Below, one piece after another: positions 17,982 through 28,264 of a DNA stretch of 64,000 bases. The translations under genes were made by a program, and so were the position numbers. Origin of the DNA: Collimonas arenae. GTDB lineage: Bacteria; Pseudomonadota; Gammaproteobacteria; Burkholderiales; Burkholderiaceae_D. The notes below the pieces were generated by a model. It was not told the DNA's origin. It was given only the letters and a program-made list of their open reading frames with translations, and made no database searches. Location: positions 1,798,001-1,862,000 of the forward strand of contig NZ_CP013233.1 of assembly GCF_001584165.1 (NCBI RefSeq), given 5' to 3'. Position 1 is the first letter of the stretch; the number at the start of each line of letters is the position of its first letter.

Positions 17982-18293
17982 TTTCAACCTATGAAATAAA
18001 TAATCTGGGAAGGTGTGCCGAGCGTGTTTTACGTTTAGTCAGCCAACAATCGAGCGTGAAAAAACACTGGGCGCAATTGTGCACGGATTGTGCCGGTATT
18101 GGGTAATCAAGCCGCGTTTTAGTATGCGTCGTCGGATAAAGCCGGCAAAAAAGCAACGATGCGGCGTTTTTCAGATGATGGTGGCAGTGGCAGATTGGCA
18201 AAAATGCTGCAAGCGGCGTCCGTCGTGTTTCAGGGATGCCGCTCGCTTGGGACAATGTTGCTGATGTTTGTTGTTTTGTTAATGTCTCTGTCG
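17982..18293. other. pstS upstream region
   Basis: About 310 bp expected to contain the pstS promoter (minus strand). I found no repeated CTGTCAT-like Pho-box units and no gene. Confidence 0.35.
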
Positions 18294-20075
18294 TCAGGTA
18301 AGTGCAGAGGTGACTTTCAGGACTTCATCGGCAGTGGTCACGCCTTCGACAATCTTTAGCGCACCGGCCAGGCGCAGCGGTTTCATGCCATCGGCGAAAC
18401 TTTGCTGCTTGAGTGCATGGATGTCGGTCTCGGTCTGGATCAGCTTGGAGAATGGCTGCGTAACGGTCAGCAGTTCATACAAGCCGGTACGGCCGCGGTA
18501 ACCAGTTTGGCGGCACTCGGGGCAACCGACCGGATGATAAACCTTGGCCGGCTTGGGCACGTTCCAGTTTTCGATCAGCGTGGCCCAGACATCGTCGGCA
18601 ATCTCGCCATCAGGACTCTTGCAGTGCGTGCATAGCGTGCGCACCAGGCGCTGCGCCATGATGCCGATCAGCGTGGTTTCCAGCAGGTAGTACGGGACCC
18701 CCAGTTCCAGCAGCCGCATCACTGCCGACGGCGCATCGTTGGTGTGCAGGGTCGACAGCACCAGGTGGCCGGTGAGGGCGGCCTGGATCGCCATCTCGGC
18801 GGTTTCCAGGTCGCGGATTTCGCCCACCATGATGATGTCCGGATCTTGCCGCATCAGCGCGCGCACGCCATCGGCGAAGGTCAGGTCGATGCCGTGGTTG
18901 ACCTGCATCTGGTTGAATGACGCCTCCACCATTTCGATCGGGTCTTCCACCGAACAGACATTGACCTCGGAGGTGGCTAGCGCCTTCAGCGTCGTGTACA
19001 ACGTGGTGGTCTTGCCGGAACCGGTCGGGCCGGTCACCAGGATAATGCCGTGCGGGCGCTTGGTCAGCGCATCCCAACGCAACGCATCATCAGGCGGAAA
19101 GCCAAGTTCGGGCAGGGTCTTGACCACCACATCCGGATCGAAAATCCGCATCACTAGCTTTTCACCAAACGCGGTAGGCAGGGTGGACAGCCGCAGTTCG
19201 ATTTCCTGGCCGCCAGCGGTGCGGGTCTTGATGCGGCCGTCTTGAGGCCGGCGCTTTTCGATTACGTCCATCCGTCCCAGCAGCTTGATGCGCGCGGTCA
19301 TGGCGATCATCACCACAGCGGGCACCTGGTAGACCTGATGCAACACGCCATCGATCCGGAAACGGATAGCGCTGAAATCACGCTTCGGCTCCATATGGAT
19401 ATCCGAAGCGCGCTGTTCGAAGGCGTATTGCCAGAGCCAATCGACGATGTTGACGATGTGCTGGTCGTTGGCGTCGACCTGCTTGTTGCTCTTGCCCAGT
19501 TCGACCAATTGCTCGAAATTGTTGCGCAGCGCCAGTTCCTGCCCGCCGGATTTATGCGCACTCTTGATCGATTTGGCCAGCGTAAAAAATTGCGTGATGT
19601 ACTGGGCGATGTCGAGCGGATTGGAAATCACCAGGCGGATACTGCGGCGCGTGATCTTGGCGATTTCGGCTTGCCACTCGGTGCGGAACGGTTCCGCCGT
19701 GGCGATCACCAGTTCAGTCGGCGTCAGTTCCACCGGCAGGATATTGAAGCGTGTGGCGTAACTGGCCGACATCACATCGGCGACTCGGGCGAAATCGATC
19801 TTGAGCGGGTCGATCCGGTAGAACGGCAGCTGCACTTGGCGCGCCAGCCACTCGGTGAGCCATTCCAGCGTGATCGCGCGGTGCGGCGGCAATGCCGATT
19901 GGCGTTTGCATTGCGCTACTGCGCTGAGCGGATGGATCGCCACTGGGGCGTTGCGGAAGATTCCCATCGCCTGCGTGTAGAACATCTTGACGTCGGCTTT
20001 GTCGACCGTGCCATCGGTCAGCAGCCAGGTGAAAATCTGCTGCAAGTCGAGTGTCTTGGGAGGCGCATTATTCAT
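18294..20075 (-). CDS. GspE/PulE/PilB-family secretion or pilus ATPase
   Basis: 593-residue hexameric ATPase. An N-terminal GspE-N-like region (about 75-165) is followed by the ATPase core with Walker A GPTGSGKTTTLY at about 349-360, the Asp box (SVEDPIEMV), Walker B (DPDIIMVGEIRDLETAE) and the His box (LSTLHTNDAPSAV). The tetracysteine zinc site of GspE/PilB follows (CTHC, then CPECRQTGYRGRTGLYE). It stands alone without other type II secretion or type IV pilus genes, so the system it powers must be elsewhere; GspE versus PilB cannot be settled from this gene. Confidence 0.93.
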   Translation of the reverse strand: MNNAPPKTLDLQQIFTWLLTDGTVDKADVKMFYTQAMGIFRNAPVAIHPLSAVAQCKRQSALPPHRAITLEWLTEWLARQVQLPFYRIDPLKIDFARVADVMSASYATRFNILPVELTPTELVIATAEPFRTEWQAEIAKITRRSIRLVISNPLDIAQYITQFFTLAKSIKSAHKSGGQELALRNNFEQLVELGKSNKQVDANDQHIVNIVDWLWQYAFEQRASDIHMEPKRDFSAIRFRIDGVLHQVYQVPAVVMIAMTARIKLLGRMDVIEKRRPQDGRIKTRTAGGQEIELRLSTLPTAFGEKLVMRIFDPDVVVKTLPELGFPPDDALRWDALTKRPHGIILVTGPTGSGKTTTLYTTLKALATSEVNVCSVEDPIEMVEASFNQMQVNHGIDLTFADGVRALMRQDPDIIMVGEIRDLETAEMAIQAALTGHLVLSTLHTNDAPSAVMRLLELGVPYYLLETTLIGIMAQRLVRTLCTHCKSPDGEIADDVWATLIENWNVPKPAKVYHPVGCPECRQTGYRGRTGLYELLTVTQPFSKLIQTETDIHALKQQSFADGMKPLRLAGALKIVEGVTTADEVLKVTSALT

Positions 20076-20150
20076 TGCTGTGGGTGCCTGATTTGAGGTT
20101 GATCTGCCTGAGATGGCTGTGACTTGAGTGACGCCGTCTGGGTAATCTCG

Positions 20151-21002
20151 TTACTTTGCCGAATGCCAGGCCTTCAAGCCGTTGACCCAGGATTTGGCCG
20201 GTAGCTTGGTCGCAGCGGTAATCTCGGCTGCGCGTTCATACAATGCACCGAAATCGATTTGCGGCGCGCGCTTGAACGCGATGGCGATGACGTTGCCTTC
20301 ATGGACTTCAGGCAGGCACCAGACATCATCGAAAGCGAACTTCATCGCCTTCAGATTCTTGGCATAGCTTGGATGGTCGCCGAACAGGTTGACGGTCATG
20401 ATGCCATCGTCGGTCAGGCAGGCCGCGCAGGCGCTGTAGAATTCCGGCGTGTCTAGCACCGGACCGCGCGCGGTAGCGTCATACAGGTCGACTTGCAGAG
20501 CGTCGATGCTGCCAGCGTGGTTCTGCTCCAGCACATAATCCATCGCATCCATTTCCAGCACCGACAGGCGCTCATCGTCGGGCGGCAATTTGAACATCGA
20601 GGCGCAAATTGCTAGCACCGACGGATTCAATTCCACTGCGGTGACGCGTGCCGCCGGAAACTGGCGATAACTGAATTTGGTCAGCGCCGCCGTGCCCAGG
20701 CCCAACTGCACGATATGCTGCGGCTGCGGATTGAACAGCATCCACGCCATCATCTGCTGCGCATATTCGAGCTCGGGCCAGTCCGGTTTGCGGATGCGCA
20801 TGGCACCTTGCACCCACTCAGTGCCGAAATGCAGGTAGCGTACGCCGTCCTGTTCCGACAGCGTGACGGGAGCGAATTTCGGTTTGCGCGACGGTTTTGG
20901 CGCATCCTTGCGTGCGGCTTCGGGGCGTTTGGCCGGGTTGGCCTTGCGCGGGCCTGCCATGCGGTTGGCATCGGCTTCGATGGATTTGCGTTTGATCAGC
21001 AT
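20151..21002 (-). CDS. Spermidine synthase-like methyltransferase-fold protein
   Basis: 283 residues. A basic N-terminal stretch (KRKSIEADANRMAGPRKANP) precedes a Rossmann domain like polyamine aminopropyltransferases: IVQLGLGTAALTKF (motif I), VTAVELNPSVLAIC with the acidic ribose-binding residue, and LQVDLYDATARGP. The spermidine synthase catalytic Asp environment is only partly kept. SpeE-like proteins of this short type often have no proven polyamine activity, so it is called by fold. It is downstream of the glycosylase gene on the same strand with a 65-bp gap, possibly co-transcribed. Confidence 0.8.
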   Translation of the reverse strand: MLIKRKSIEADANRMAGPRKANPAKRPEAARKDAPKPSRKPKFAPVTLSEQDGVRYLHFGTEWVQGAMRIRKPDWPELEYAQQMMAWMLFNPQPQHIVQLGLGTAALTKFSYRQFPAARVTAVELNPSVLAICASMFKLPPDDERLSVLEMDAMDYVLEQNHAGSIDALQVDLYDATARGPVLDTPEFYSACAACLTDDGIMTVNLFGDHPSYAKNLKAMKFAFDDVWCLPEVHEGNVIAIAFKRAPQIDFGALYERAAEITAATKLPAKSWVNGLKAWHSAK

Positions 21003-21067
21003 TAGGTAAATAGGTATTCAGCAAATAAAACCGGATGCGGCGACATCCGGCTGTGAAATAAATTACA

Positions 21068-21565
21068 TCAGGCAATGATACCGCGCCACAGCTGTAATTT
21101 TTGAGTAAATGTTGTCTGGGCATTGGCCGGTGACGACGAGGGCAGCACCAGCGTGTCGTAGCCGGCGGTCGCAAACTGCGGGGCGAATTTTCCGGAAGTT
21201 TTGCCATTGAAGCAAACTCGGACCAACTGCGGACAGTGCTGGCGCAGCAGATCGAACTGATTCGCCTGGGCGTTGCGGATGGCGCTATCGAGGCTGCCGA
21301 TCCGCTCGCAACCTGCGATCACGTCCCATAATCCGATCCGATGCGATTGCAGGCATGCCAGCCGATCGGCATAGACCAGCCCAACCAAGTCGTCGCCGAG
21401 CACCGCTGACAGTAGTGCCCAGAACTGGTTGCGCGGGTGGCCGTAGTATTGCTGGGCGCTGAGCGAGGCTACACCGGGGAAGCTGCCGAGAATCAGGATT
21501 CGGGTGCTGGAGTCTATCACTGGCGGAAAACCGGTCAGTGCGGGTTGTGGTGCGATAGCGGTCAT
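21068..21565 (-). CDS. DNA-deoxyinosine glycosylase (UDG superfamily, HDG type)
   Basis: 165 residues from ATG 21565, chosen because homology to the family starts soon after; an upstream in-frame extension to 21670 looks non-coding. The motif ILGSFPGVASLSAQQYYGHP with RNQFW is the family-6 hypoxanthine DNA glycosylase variant of UDG motif 1 (asparagine in motif 1 appears as HPRNQFW). The C-terminal motif 2 region is VLPSSSPANAQ. It removes deaminated adenine (hypoxanthine) and possibly other deaminated bases from DNA. It is a single-gene repair function beside the SpeE-like gene. Confidence 0.85.
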   Translation of the reverse strand: MTAIAPQPALTGFPPVIDSSTRILILGSFPGVASLSAQQYYGHPRNQFWALLSAVLGDDLVGLVYADRLACLQSHRIGLWDVIAGCERIGSLDSAIRNAQANQFDLLRQHCPQLVRVCFNGKTSGKFAPQFATAGYDTLVLPSSSPANAQTTFTQKLQLWRGIIA

Positions 21566-21747
21566 TGGCGGCGATGGATTACCTGTGGTGAAGAACGTGT
21601 GGCGGCTGAGGCGAGTTCCTATTATCCATGCAACTCGGCTTTTATGGAGGTGTCGACAGGTAAACCGCAACTGGCCCTAGAATAGCGATCATTGTGTTAC
21701 TGCGCTATTAGCAAGACTATCCACGACTATCGAAATAAGGAGCGCGC

Positions 21748-22499
21748 ATGTCAAAACCAGTCGTCATCATCACCGGCGCCAGCCGCGGCATCGGCGCCGC
21801 AACCGCGCACCTGGCCGCTGCCCGCGGCTACGCAGTGTGTGTCAACTACGTCCATAACCAGGCCGCGGCGCAAGCCGTGGTCGATGCGATCCGCGCTGCG
21901 GGCGGCGAGGCGCTGGCAGTGGCCGGCGATGTTGCCGTCGAGGCCGACGTGCTTAAGTTGTTTCAGGTGGTTGATAATGAACTCGGTACGCTTAGCGCTT
22001 TGGTCAATAACGCCGGGATACTTGAGCGTCAGATGCGCGTCGAAGAGATGGATGTGGCGCGTCTGCAGCGCGTTTTCACCACCAATATCGTCGGCAGCTT
22101 TCTGTGTGCGCGAGAAGCGGTGCGGCGCATGTCGACCAAATTCGGCGGCCAGGGCGGGCGATCGTCAACTTGTCATCAATGGCTGCAAAAAAACTTGGCG
22201 GGCCGGGCGAATATGTCGATTATGCCGCCTCCAAGGGCGCCATCGATGCGATGACCGTCGGCCTGGCAAAGGAGGTCGCCGACCAGGGCATCCGGGTCAA
22301 TGCAGTGCGGCCCGGTGTAATTTATACTGATATCCATGCCAGCGGCGGCGAGCCGGGCCGGGTCGATCGGGTCAAGGACAGCGTGCCGATGCGGCGTGGT
22401 GGCAGCGCCGAAGAAGTGGCGCAGGCGATTCTCTGGTTGCTGTCGGATGCCGCGTCGTATTCGACCGGATCGTTCATCGATGTCGCCGGCGGGCGTTGA
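21748..22499 (+). CDS. SDR-family oxidoreductase (one apparent frameshift)
   Basis: NAD(P)-dependent short-chain dehydrogenase of about 250 residues when joined. Strong ribosome site AAGGAG at 21736-21741. Nucleotide motif VIITGASRGIGAATAHLA, NNAG in SALVNNAGILE, catalytic Ser in VNLSSMAA and YAASK (YxxxK). The frame breaks at 22156-22158 (GGG for GGGG) between GGQGG and AIVNLSS. The end (STGSFIDVAGGR) is typical of FabG/YgfF-like members. Substrate unknown. Confidence 0.9.
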
Positions 22500-22723
22500 T
22501 TGTCTATGTGCGGCTTGTACGCAGTCGCGGATTTGTCGAATCATCAAAGAACCGGGAAACATTGTTAAAATAGATAATGTTGCTGAAAAATCAGCCTTGT
22601 CTTATAAAAAACGTTACCGCTGCTTTATGGATCACCTGGCAACCCCTGCAAGCTGGTGCGCCTGCGGGTTACCGTATAGTCAGCCATTTCCAATGTGAGA
22701 ACATCTAAATGGAGTTATCAAGA

Positions 22724-23175
22724 ATGAAAATCTGATCGCAGTCGCCGCGCTTGTGGTATTGGCAGGCTGTGCCTTGCCCCCGAATTCTGCCAGCGTTTAT
22801 AGCAGCAGCCAGGCGCAAGGCGAGCAAACCGTGCGCATGGGCGTTGTGGATTCGGTACGTCCGGTAACGATCGACAAGAATACCGGCGGTGGCGCTGGAA
22901 CGTTGGCAGGCGGCGCGCTGGGCGCCGTCGCAGCCGGTTCGACGATCGGCAGCGGCAACGGTTCGTTGGCTGCCGGCGTGGTCGGTGCAGTGTTGGGCGG
23001 GATTGTCGGCAACCAGGTGGAAAGCAACCTGAGCAAGCGTCCAGGCCTGGAAATTACCGTGCGCCTGAGCAATGGCGAACTGCGCGCAATCACCCAGGAT
23101 GCCGATGAGCAGTTCAATGTCGGCGACCGTGTGCGTTTGCTGTCGTCTCGTGGTGTGACCCGGGTTACCCACTAA
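22724..23175 (+). CDS. Glycine-zipper outer-membrane lipoprotein (SlyB/Pcp-like; one apparent frameshift)
   Basis: About 150 residues. ATG 22724 with GGAG at 22711 gives MK; after restoring one A in the AAAA run at 22727-22730 the signal peptide reads NLIAVAALVVLAGC with a lipobox cysteine. The mature part has a glycine-zipper segment (AGGALGAVAAG ... GVVGAVLGGIVGNQVE) as in Pcp/SlyB/RcsF-associated 17-kDa antigens, then a beta-strand domain (LEITVRLSNGELRAITQ). Outer-membrane location is inferred from the family. A strong terminator follows. Confidence 0.88.
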
Positions 23176-23207
23176 AAATCAGGACGGCGACAAGCCGTCA
23201 TGGAAGC

Positions 23208-23246
23208 AAAAGGCTGGGAGCGACGCGTGTCTCTCCCAGCCTTTTT
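23208..23246. terminator. Terminator shared by the lipoprotein and XRE genes
   Basis: AAAAGGCTGGGAG - loop of 12 - CTCCCAGCCTTTTT. A nine-base GC-rich stem with A and T tracts on both sides, so it can work for the convergent genes on both strands. Confidence 0.88.
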
Positions 23247-23266
23247 CATTTGCCTGAGGGGCGGCC

Positions 23267-23848
23267 CTAAGAACCGTTGTGAATCACCACCAGCAGCGCC
23301 GTCGCCATGCTCTTGCCGACATTTTTGATGTAATGTGGGCGGTCAGCGGCATATCTTGCGGTTTCGCCTACTTTTATTTTCGTTACGTTGGTGCCGCTTT
23401 GCACTTCCAGCGTGCCTGACAGCACAGTCAGGTGTTCGCGGGAAGCCGGTTCGTGCGCATCCGAATCGAGGCAGCCGCCGGGTTCTACCGACAACTCATA
23501 CCATTCGAACTGACCGGCCAGCTCAATCGGCCCGAGAATGCGCAGCACGCAATGGCCGTCGCGCGAACGCAGTGACGGCGTCGCATGGCTGGGCAAGGTT
23601 TCGATTGAGGCCGGAGCAGCCTGGTTGCCGTCGACCAGCAACGAGATCGGCACGCCAAGCGCGTTCGCCAGGCGCCATACCACTGCAACCGTTGGGTTTG
23701 CCTGGTTTCTTTCAATTTGCGATAGCATGGACTTGGAGACGCCGGCGCGCTTGGACAGGGCGTCGAGCGACAGCCCATCGGCCTGGCGCAGTCTTACCAG
23801 GGTGTCGCCGACTTTCGGTGGTGCGTCGTCTGAATTCTTGTCCGCCAT
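23267..23848 (-). CDS. XRE-family regulator with C-terminal cupin sensor
   Basis: 193 residues from ATG 23848, which has AGGA ten bases upstream; longer in-frame starts (23872, 23899) lack ribosome sites. N-terminal helix-turn-helix (LSLDALSKRAGVSKSMLSQI ERNQANPT) and a C-terminal cupin (VEPGGCLDSDAHEPASREHL, GETARYAADRPHYIKN) that usually binds a small ligand. It diverges from kbl-tdh over an AT-rich palindrome and is the likely regulator of threonine catabolism. The cupin ligand is unknown. Confidence 0.9.
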   Translation of the reverse strand: MADKNSDDAPPKVGDTLVRLRQADGLSLDALSKRAGVSKSMLSQIERNQANPTVAVVWRLANALGVPISLLVDGNQAAPASIETLPSHATPSLRSRDGHCVLRILGPIELAGQFEWYELSVEPGGCLDSDAHEPASREHLTVLSGTLEVQSGTNVTKIKVGETARYAADRPHYIKNVGKSMATALLVVIHNGS

Positions 23849-23915
23849 ATTTTTTCCTGAATTGCCGTCCATCTGGTTGACAGTCTTGTTTTTGTGCATT
23901 ATCGTGGAATTTGTG

Positions 23916-23929
23916 TTCGATATATCGAA
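23916..23929. promoter_or_regulatory. Operator-like palindrome between the XRE-cupin gene and kbl
   Basis: TTCGATATATCGAA is a perfect 14-bp palindrome, overlapped on its right by further copies of the core (ATCGAATATCGAACGATAT to about 23943). It sits about 40 bp before kbl and 70 bp before the XRE start, next to TATATT/TATAAG -10-like sequences, so the XRE protein could control both genes from here. Confidence 0.6.
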
Positions 23930-23965
23930 TATCGAACGATATATTATATAAGATCGAGGCCGACA

Positions 23966-25172
23966 ATGACGCAAAACAGTTCTCCGGGCTTTTACGCCCA
24001 TATCCGCGACGAATTGACCGCTATCCAGGCTGCCGGCCTGATGAAATCCGAACGTTTGATCCTTGGCCCGCAAGGCGGCAAGATCGATACCGAAAATGGC
24101 GAATTGATCAATTTGTGCGCCAACAACTATCTTGGCTTATCGTCGCATCCGGCCTTGATCAAGGCCGCTCACGCGGCACTCGATACGCATGGTTTCGGCA
24201 TGAGTTCGGTGCGTTTCATTTGCGGCACGCAGGATATCCACCGCGAGCTGGAGCAGCGCCTGTCGACTTTCCTCGGCACTGAGGACTGCATCCTGTACGC
24301 TGCGGCGTTCGACGCCAACGGCGGCTTGTTCGAGCCGTTGCTGGGCGAGCAGGATGCGATCATCAGCGATTCGCTCAACCACGCCTCGATCATTGACGGC
24401 ATCCGCCTGTGCAAGGCCAAACGCTACCGTTACGCGCACAACGACATGGCCGACCTGGAGCGCTGCCTGAAAGAAGCGCGGCCGATAACGCACGCTTTGC
24501 GATGGTGTTTACCGACGGCGTGTTTTCGATGGATGGTACGATCGCGCAACTCGGCGAAATCCGCCAGCTGTGCGACAAGTACGACGCATTGCTCGGCGTT
24601 GACGATTGCCACGCTACCGGTTTCATGGGGGAACGCGGTCGTGGCACGCACGAAGCGCGCGGCATTTTCGGCAAGGTCGATGTCATCACCGGTACGCTCG
24701 GCAAGGCCCTGGGCGGCGCCAGCGGCGGCTTCACAGCCGGCAAGCGCGAAGTGATCGAACTGTTACGGCAACGTTCACGGCCTTATCTGTTCTCGAATAC
24801 CTTGATGCCAGCCATCGTCGGCGCCTCGATTGAAGCATTGAACCTGTTGGAAGCATCGACCGAGCTGCGTGACCGCCTGGAGCGCAATACGGTGTACTTC
24901 CGTAAGGCGATCACTGAAGCCGGTTTCGACATCAAGCCGGCACGCATCCGATCGTACCGCTGATGGTGTACGACGCCGTGGTTGCGCAAAAGCTGTCGCG
25001 CCGCCTGTACGAACTGGGCGTGTATGCGGTCGGTTTCTTCTATCCAGTGGTGCCGCAAGGGCAGGCGCGCATCCGGGTGCAGATGTCGGCGGTGCACGAC
25101 GAGGCGACATTGCAGCGCGCGGTAGCGATTTTCCGGCAAGCAGGCGAGGAACTCGGCCTGGTGAAGAACTGA
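23966..25172 (+). CDS. kbl: Glycine C-acetyltransferase (2-amino-3-ketobutyrate CoA ligase; two apparent frameshifts)
   Basis: PLP enzyme of about 402 residues that cleaves 2-amino-3-ketobutyrate with CoA to glycine and acetyl-CoA. GAGG at 23956-23959 precedes ATG 23966. Marks: [52 protein letters not shown] and the PLP lysine in [15 protein letters not shown]. The frame breaks at 24480-24481 and at 24939-24940 (GG for GGG each); with both restored the text runs [19 protein letters not shown] and [15 protein letters not shown]. It is followed 10 bp later by tdh, giving the threonine-to-glycine pathway. Confidence 0.95.
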
Positions 25173-25182
25173 AGAGAGAAAT

Positions 25183-26145
25183 ATGAAAAAGATATTGGTA
25201 ATCGGCGCCAACGGCCAGATCGGCACCGAACTGACGACGGCGCTCGTCAAATTGCATGGTGCCAGCCAGGTTGTGACAAGTGATATCCAGCCGCAAGGCC
25301 GGCACCCGCAATTGTCCTATGAGACATTGGATGTGACCGACGCCAAGCGCTTGGCTGATGTGGTGGCGCAGCACAATGTCGGCGAAATCTATCACCTGGC
25401 GGCAGCCTTGTCGGCAAAGGGGGAGGAGCATCCGGAATGGGCCTGGAACCTGAATATGACCGGCTTGTTGAACGTGCTGGAAGTGGCGCGGCAGGCAAAG
25501 CTCTCCAAAGTGTTCTGGCCGAGCTCGATCGCCGCCTTCGGCCCGTCAACTCCGCGTGACAATGCGCCGCAGGTTGGCGCCATGGATCCCAAAACCGTCT
25601 ACGGCATCTCCAAACTGGCCGGCGAGCACTGGTGCGCCTGGTACGCCGAAAAATACGGCATGGACATCCGCAGCCTGCGTTACCCGGGCCTGATCAGCTA
25701 TTCCGCCGAGCCTGGCGGTGGCACTACCGATTACGCCATTCAAGCCCTGTTTGCGGCTGCGGCAGGTAAAAACTATACGAGTTTCCTCGATGTCGACAGC
25801 ACATTGCCGATGATGTACATGCCTGATGCAGTGCGCGCCACCATCGAATTGATGAGCGCACCAAAGGAGCAACTCAAAGTGGTTGGTTCATACAATCTTG
25901 CCGCATGGAGTTTTGCGCCGCGCGAACTGGCGGACATTATTCGTCGACGCTATCCGGCTTTCGAGATGCGCTATCAGCCCGATTTCCGGCAAGTGATCGC
26001 CGATGCCTGGCCGCGCTCGATCGACGACAGCAAGGCACGCGAAGAGTGGTCATGGACGCCGGCTTACAGCCTGGCCGACATGGTCGACGACATGCTGACG
26101 CATCTGGCCGCAGCCCAGCCGGCCGCGCAAGGAAAAGCGGCTTGA
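25183..26145 (+). CDS. tdh: L-threonine 3-dehydrogenase, SDR type
   Basis: 320-residue extended SDR with GANGQIG near the N-terminus and the catalytic YGISK motif (about 142-146). The sequence YPGLISYSAEPGGGTTDYAI and the final SWTPAY are typical of the UDP-galactose-epimerase-like TDH known from Cupriavidus and Flavobacterium, unrelated to the zinc MDR TDH of E. coli. It oxidises L-threonine to 2-amino-3-ketobutyrate, which Kbl then cleaves. The 10-bp spacing to kbl, with AGAGAG before ATG 25183, indicates co-transcription. Confidence 0.92.
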   Translation: MKKILVIGANGQIGTELTTALVKLHGASQVVTSDIQPQGRHPQLSYETLDVTDAKRLADVVAQHNVGEIYHLAAALSAKGEEHPEWAWNLNMTGLLNVLEVARQAKLSKVFWPSSIAAFGPSTPRDNAPQVGAMDPKTVYGISKLAGEHWCAWYAEKYGMDIRSLRYPGLISYSAEPGGGTTDYAIQALFAAAAGKNYTSFLDVDSTLPMMYMPDAVRATIELMSAPKEQLKVVGSYNLAAWSFAPRELADIIRRRYPAFEMRYQPDFRQVIADAWPRSIDDSKAREEWSWTPAYSLADMVDDMLTHLAAAQPAAQGKAA

Positions 26146-26177
26146 GACAAAGGGCGGCGCGTATGTTGCTGAAATAG

Positions 26178-26214
26178 AAAAAGGCTGGAAGACATGACGT
26201 CTTCCAGCCTTTTT
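26178..26214. terminator. Bidirectional terminator between tdh and htpG
   Basis: AAAAAGGCTGGAAGAC - ATGAC - GTCTTCCAGCCTTTTT: a 16-bp perfect stem with A and T tracts, serving two convergent genes. Confidence 0.93.
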
Positions 26215-26252
26215 ATTTACCTGGTGCGGATGGGCAAGCCATCCGCGCAAGC

Positions 26253-28166
26253 TTATTTGCCAGCCATGCCCAGCAACATTTCATTCAGGCGCTTGACGAA
26301 GCCCGACGGATCGGCCAGCGCGCCGCCTTCAGCCAGCAAGGCTTGGTCGAACAGGATGTGCGACCAGTCGCCGAACTTGGCGTCTTCATACTTCAGGCGT
26401 TGCACCAGCGGATGGTCCGGATTGATTTCCAGGATCGGCTTGGAATCCGGCGCTTCCTGGCCGGCGGCCTTCAGCATGCGCAGCAGGTTGCCTGACAGTT
26501 CGTTTTCATCGGCGACCAGGCAGGCCGGCGAATCGGTCAGGCGGAAAGTGACGCGTACATCCTTGGCCTTGTCGGCCAGGGCGGTTTTCATTTTCTCGAC
26601 CAGATCCTTGAACTGGGTTTCGGTTTCTTCGTGCTGCTTTTTCTCGGCTTCATCTTCCAATGTGCCGAGGTCGAGGCCGCCCTTGGCGACCGATGCCAGT
26701 TCCTTGCCTTCGAAATCCTGCAGGAAGGACAGCATCCATTCGTCAACGCGGTCGGTCAGCAACAAGACTTCAACGCCTTTTTTGCGGAAGATTTCCAGGT
26801 GCGGGCTGTTCTTGGCGGCCGCATAGGTTTCGCCGGTGGCGTAATAGATCTTGCTCTGGCCTTCTTTCATGCGGCCGATGTAGTCGGCGAACGACACGGT
26901 TTGCGCATCGCTGTCGTTGGCGGTTGAAGCAAAACGCAACAACTTGGCGATTCTTTCCTTGTTGGTCGCGTCTTCGCCGATACCTTCTTTTAGGACCTGG
27001 CCGAACTCTTTCCAGAATGTCGCGTACTTGTCCTTTTGCGCCTGGTCGTCGCTGTTGGCCAGCTCTTCCAGCAAACTCAGCACGCGTTTGGTGGAGCCTT
27101 CGCGGATCACGCGCACGTCGCGCGATTCCTGCAGGATTTCACGCGAGACGTTCAGCGGCAGGTCGCTTGAATCGATTACGCCCTTGACGAAGCGCAGGTA
27201 GATAGGCATCAGTTGCTCGGCATCGTCCATGATGAAGACGCGCTTGATGTACAGCTTGATGCCGCCGCGCTTGTTGCGGTCCCACAGGTCGAACGGTGCA
27301 CGGCTCGGTACGTACAGCAGTTGCGTGTATTCGCTACGGCCTTCGACCCTGTTATGAGTATAGGTCAGCGGTGCTTCGAAATCATGCGAGACGTGCTTGT
27401 AGAACTCGACGTACTGCTCTTCCGTGATGTCGGATTTGCTACGCGCCCACAATGCGCTGGCCTGGTTGACGGTTTCGAATTCATCCTTGACGACGGTTTC
27501 TTTCTTTTCTTCGTCCCATTCCTCTTTCTGCATCACGATCGGCAGCGAGATATGGTCGGAATATTTGCGGATGATGGATTTCAGTTTCCAGGCCGACAGG
27601 TACTCGTCTTCGCCTTCGCGCAGATGCAGCGTGATGTCGGTGCCGCGGGATGCCTTGTTGATCGCTTCGACGCTGAAATCGCCGGCGCCGGTCGACTCCC
27701 AACGCACGCCTTCTGCAGCGCTGGCGCCTGCGCGGCGGGTGTCGACGGTGATCTTGTCGGCAATGATGAAGGCAGAGTAAAAGCCGACGCCAAACTGGCC
27801 GATCAGCGCCGCATCCTTTTGCTGGTCGCCGGACAGTTTCGAAAAGAATTCCTTGGTGCCGGATTTTGCGATGGTGCCGAGGTGCGAGATGGCTTCATCG
27901 CGGCTCATGCCGATGCCGTTATCCGAGATCGTGATGGTGCGCGCAGCCTTGTCGAAAGTGACCTTGATCTTCAGTTCAGGATCGTTTTCGAACAGGGCGT
28001 CGTTGTTGATCGCTTCAAAGCGCAGCTTGTCGGCGGCATCGGATGCATTGGAGACCAGTTCGCGCAGGAAAATTTCCTTGTTGGAATACAGCGAGTGAAT
28101 CATCAATTGCAGCAGTTGCTTTACTTCTGCCTGAAAACCAAGGGTTTGCTTTTCGGATACGGCCAT
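26253..28166 (-). CDS. htpG: Chaperone HtpG (bacterial Hsp90)
   Basis: 637-residue ATP-dependent chaperone. ATG 28166 follows GAGGAA and starts [24 protein letters not shown] ATPase motifs: [17 protein letters not shown] (catalytic Glu), [14 protein letters not shown] and [12 protein letters not shown]. The middle domain has the ATP-sensing Arg in [15 protein letters not shown]. The C-terminal dimerization domain is complete ([10 protein letters not shown]), without MEEVD as usual in bacteria. The frame is intact. It is monocistronic between terminators and has a sigma-32-like promoter about 100 bp upstream. Confidence 0.98.
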   Translation of the reverse strand: MAVSEKQTLGFQAEVKQLLQLMIHSLYSNKEIFLRELVSNASDAADKLRFEAINNDALFENDPELKIKVTFDKAARTITISDNGIGMSRDEAISHLGTIAKSGTKEFFSKLSGDQQKDAALIGQFGVGFYSAFIIADKITVDTRRAGASAAEGVRWESTGAGDFSVEAINKASRGTDITLHLREGEDEYLSAWKLKSIIRKYSDHISLPIVMQKEEWDEEKKETVVKDEFETVNQASALWARSKSDITEEQYVEFYKHVSHDFEAPLTYTHNRVEGRSEYTQLLYVPSRAPFDLWDRNKRGGIKLYIKRVFIMDDAEQLMPIYLRFVKGVIDSSDLPLNVSREILQESRDVRVIREGSTKRVLSLLEELANSDDQAQKDKYATFWKEFGQVLKEGIGEDATNKERIAKLLRFASTANDSDAQTVSFADYIGRMKEGQSKIYYATGETYAAAKNSPHLEIFRKKGVEVLLLTDRVDEWMLSFLQDFEGKELASVAKGGLDLGTLEDEAEKKQHEETETQFKDLVEKMKTALADKAKDVRVTFRLTDSPACLVADENELSGNLLRMLKAAGQEAPDSKPILEINPDHPLVQRLKYEDAKFGDWSHILFDQALLAEGGALADPSGFVKRLNEMLLGMAGK

Positions 28167-28264
28167 TGTTTCCTCTATATAAATGGTGAAATAGTGATGT
28201 AAAAACGACAAAAATTGGTAAGGCAGCCGGCATGCCGCTGCTCTCATCTTGCGAGTTGCTCAAA

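Noticed and set aside
17985..17987. TTG start of pstS
   Set aside because: The ATG six bases downstream has better ribosome-site spacing.
19242..20096. 284-codon plus-strand ORF
   Set aside because: Antisense to the GspE/PilB ATPase; His/Asp/Arg-rich shadow composition.
27213..28202. 329-codon plus-strand ORF
   Set aside because: Exactly antisense to htpG, whose reading frame is fully conserved; composition is typical of a shadow frame in GC-rich DNA.
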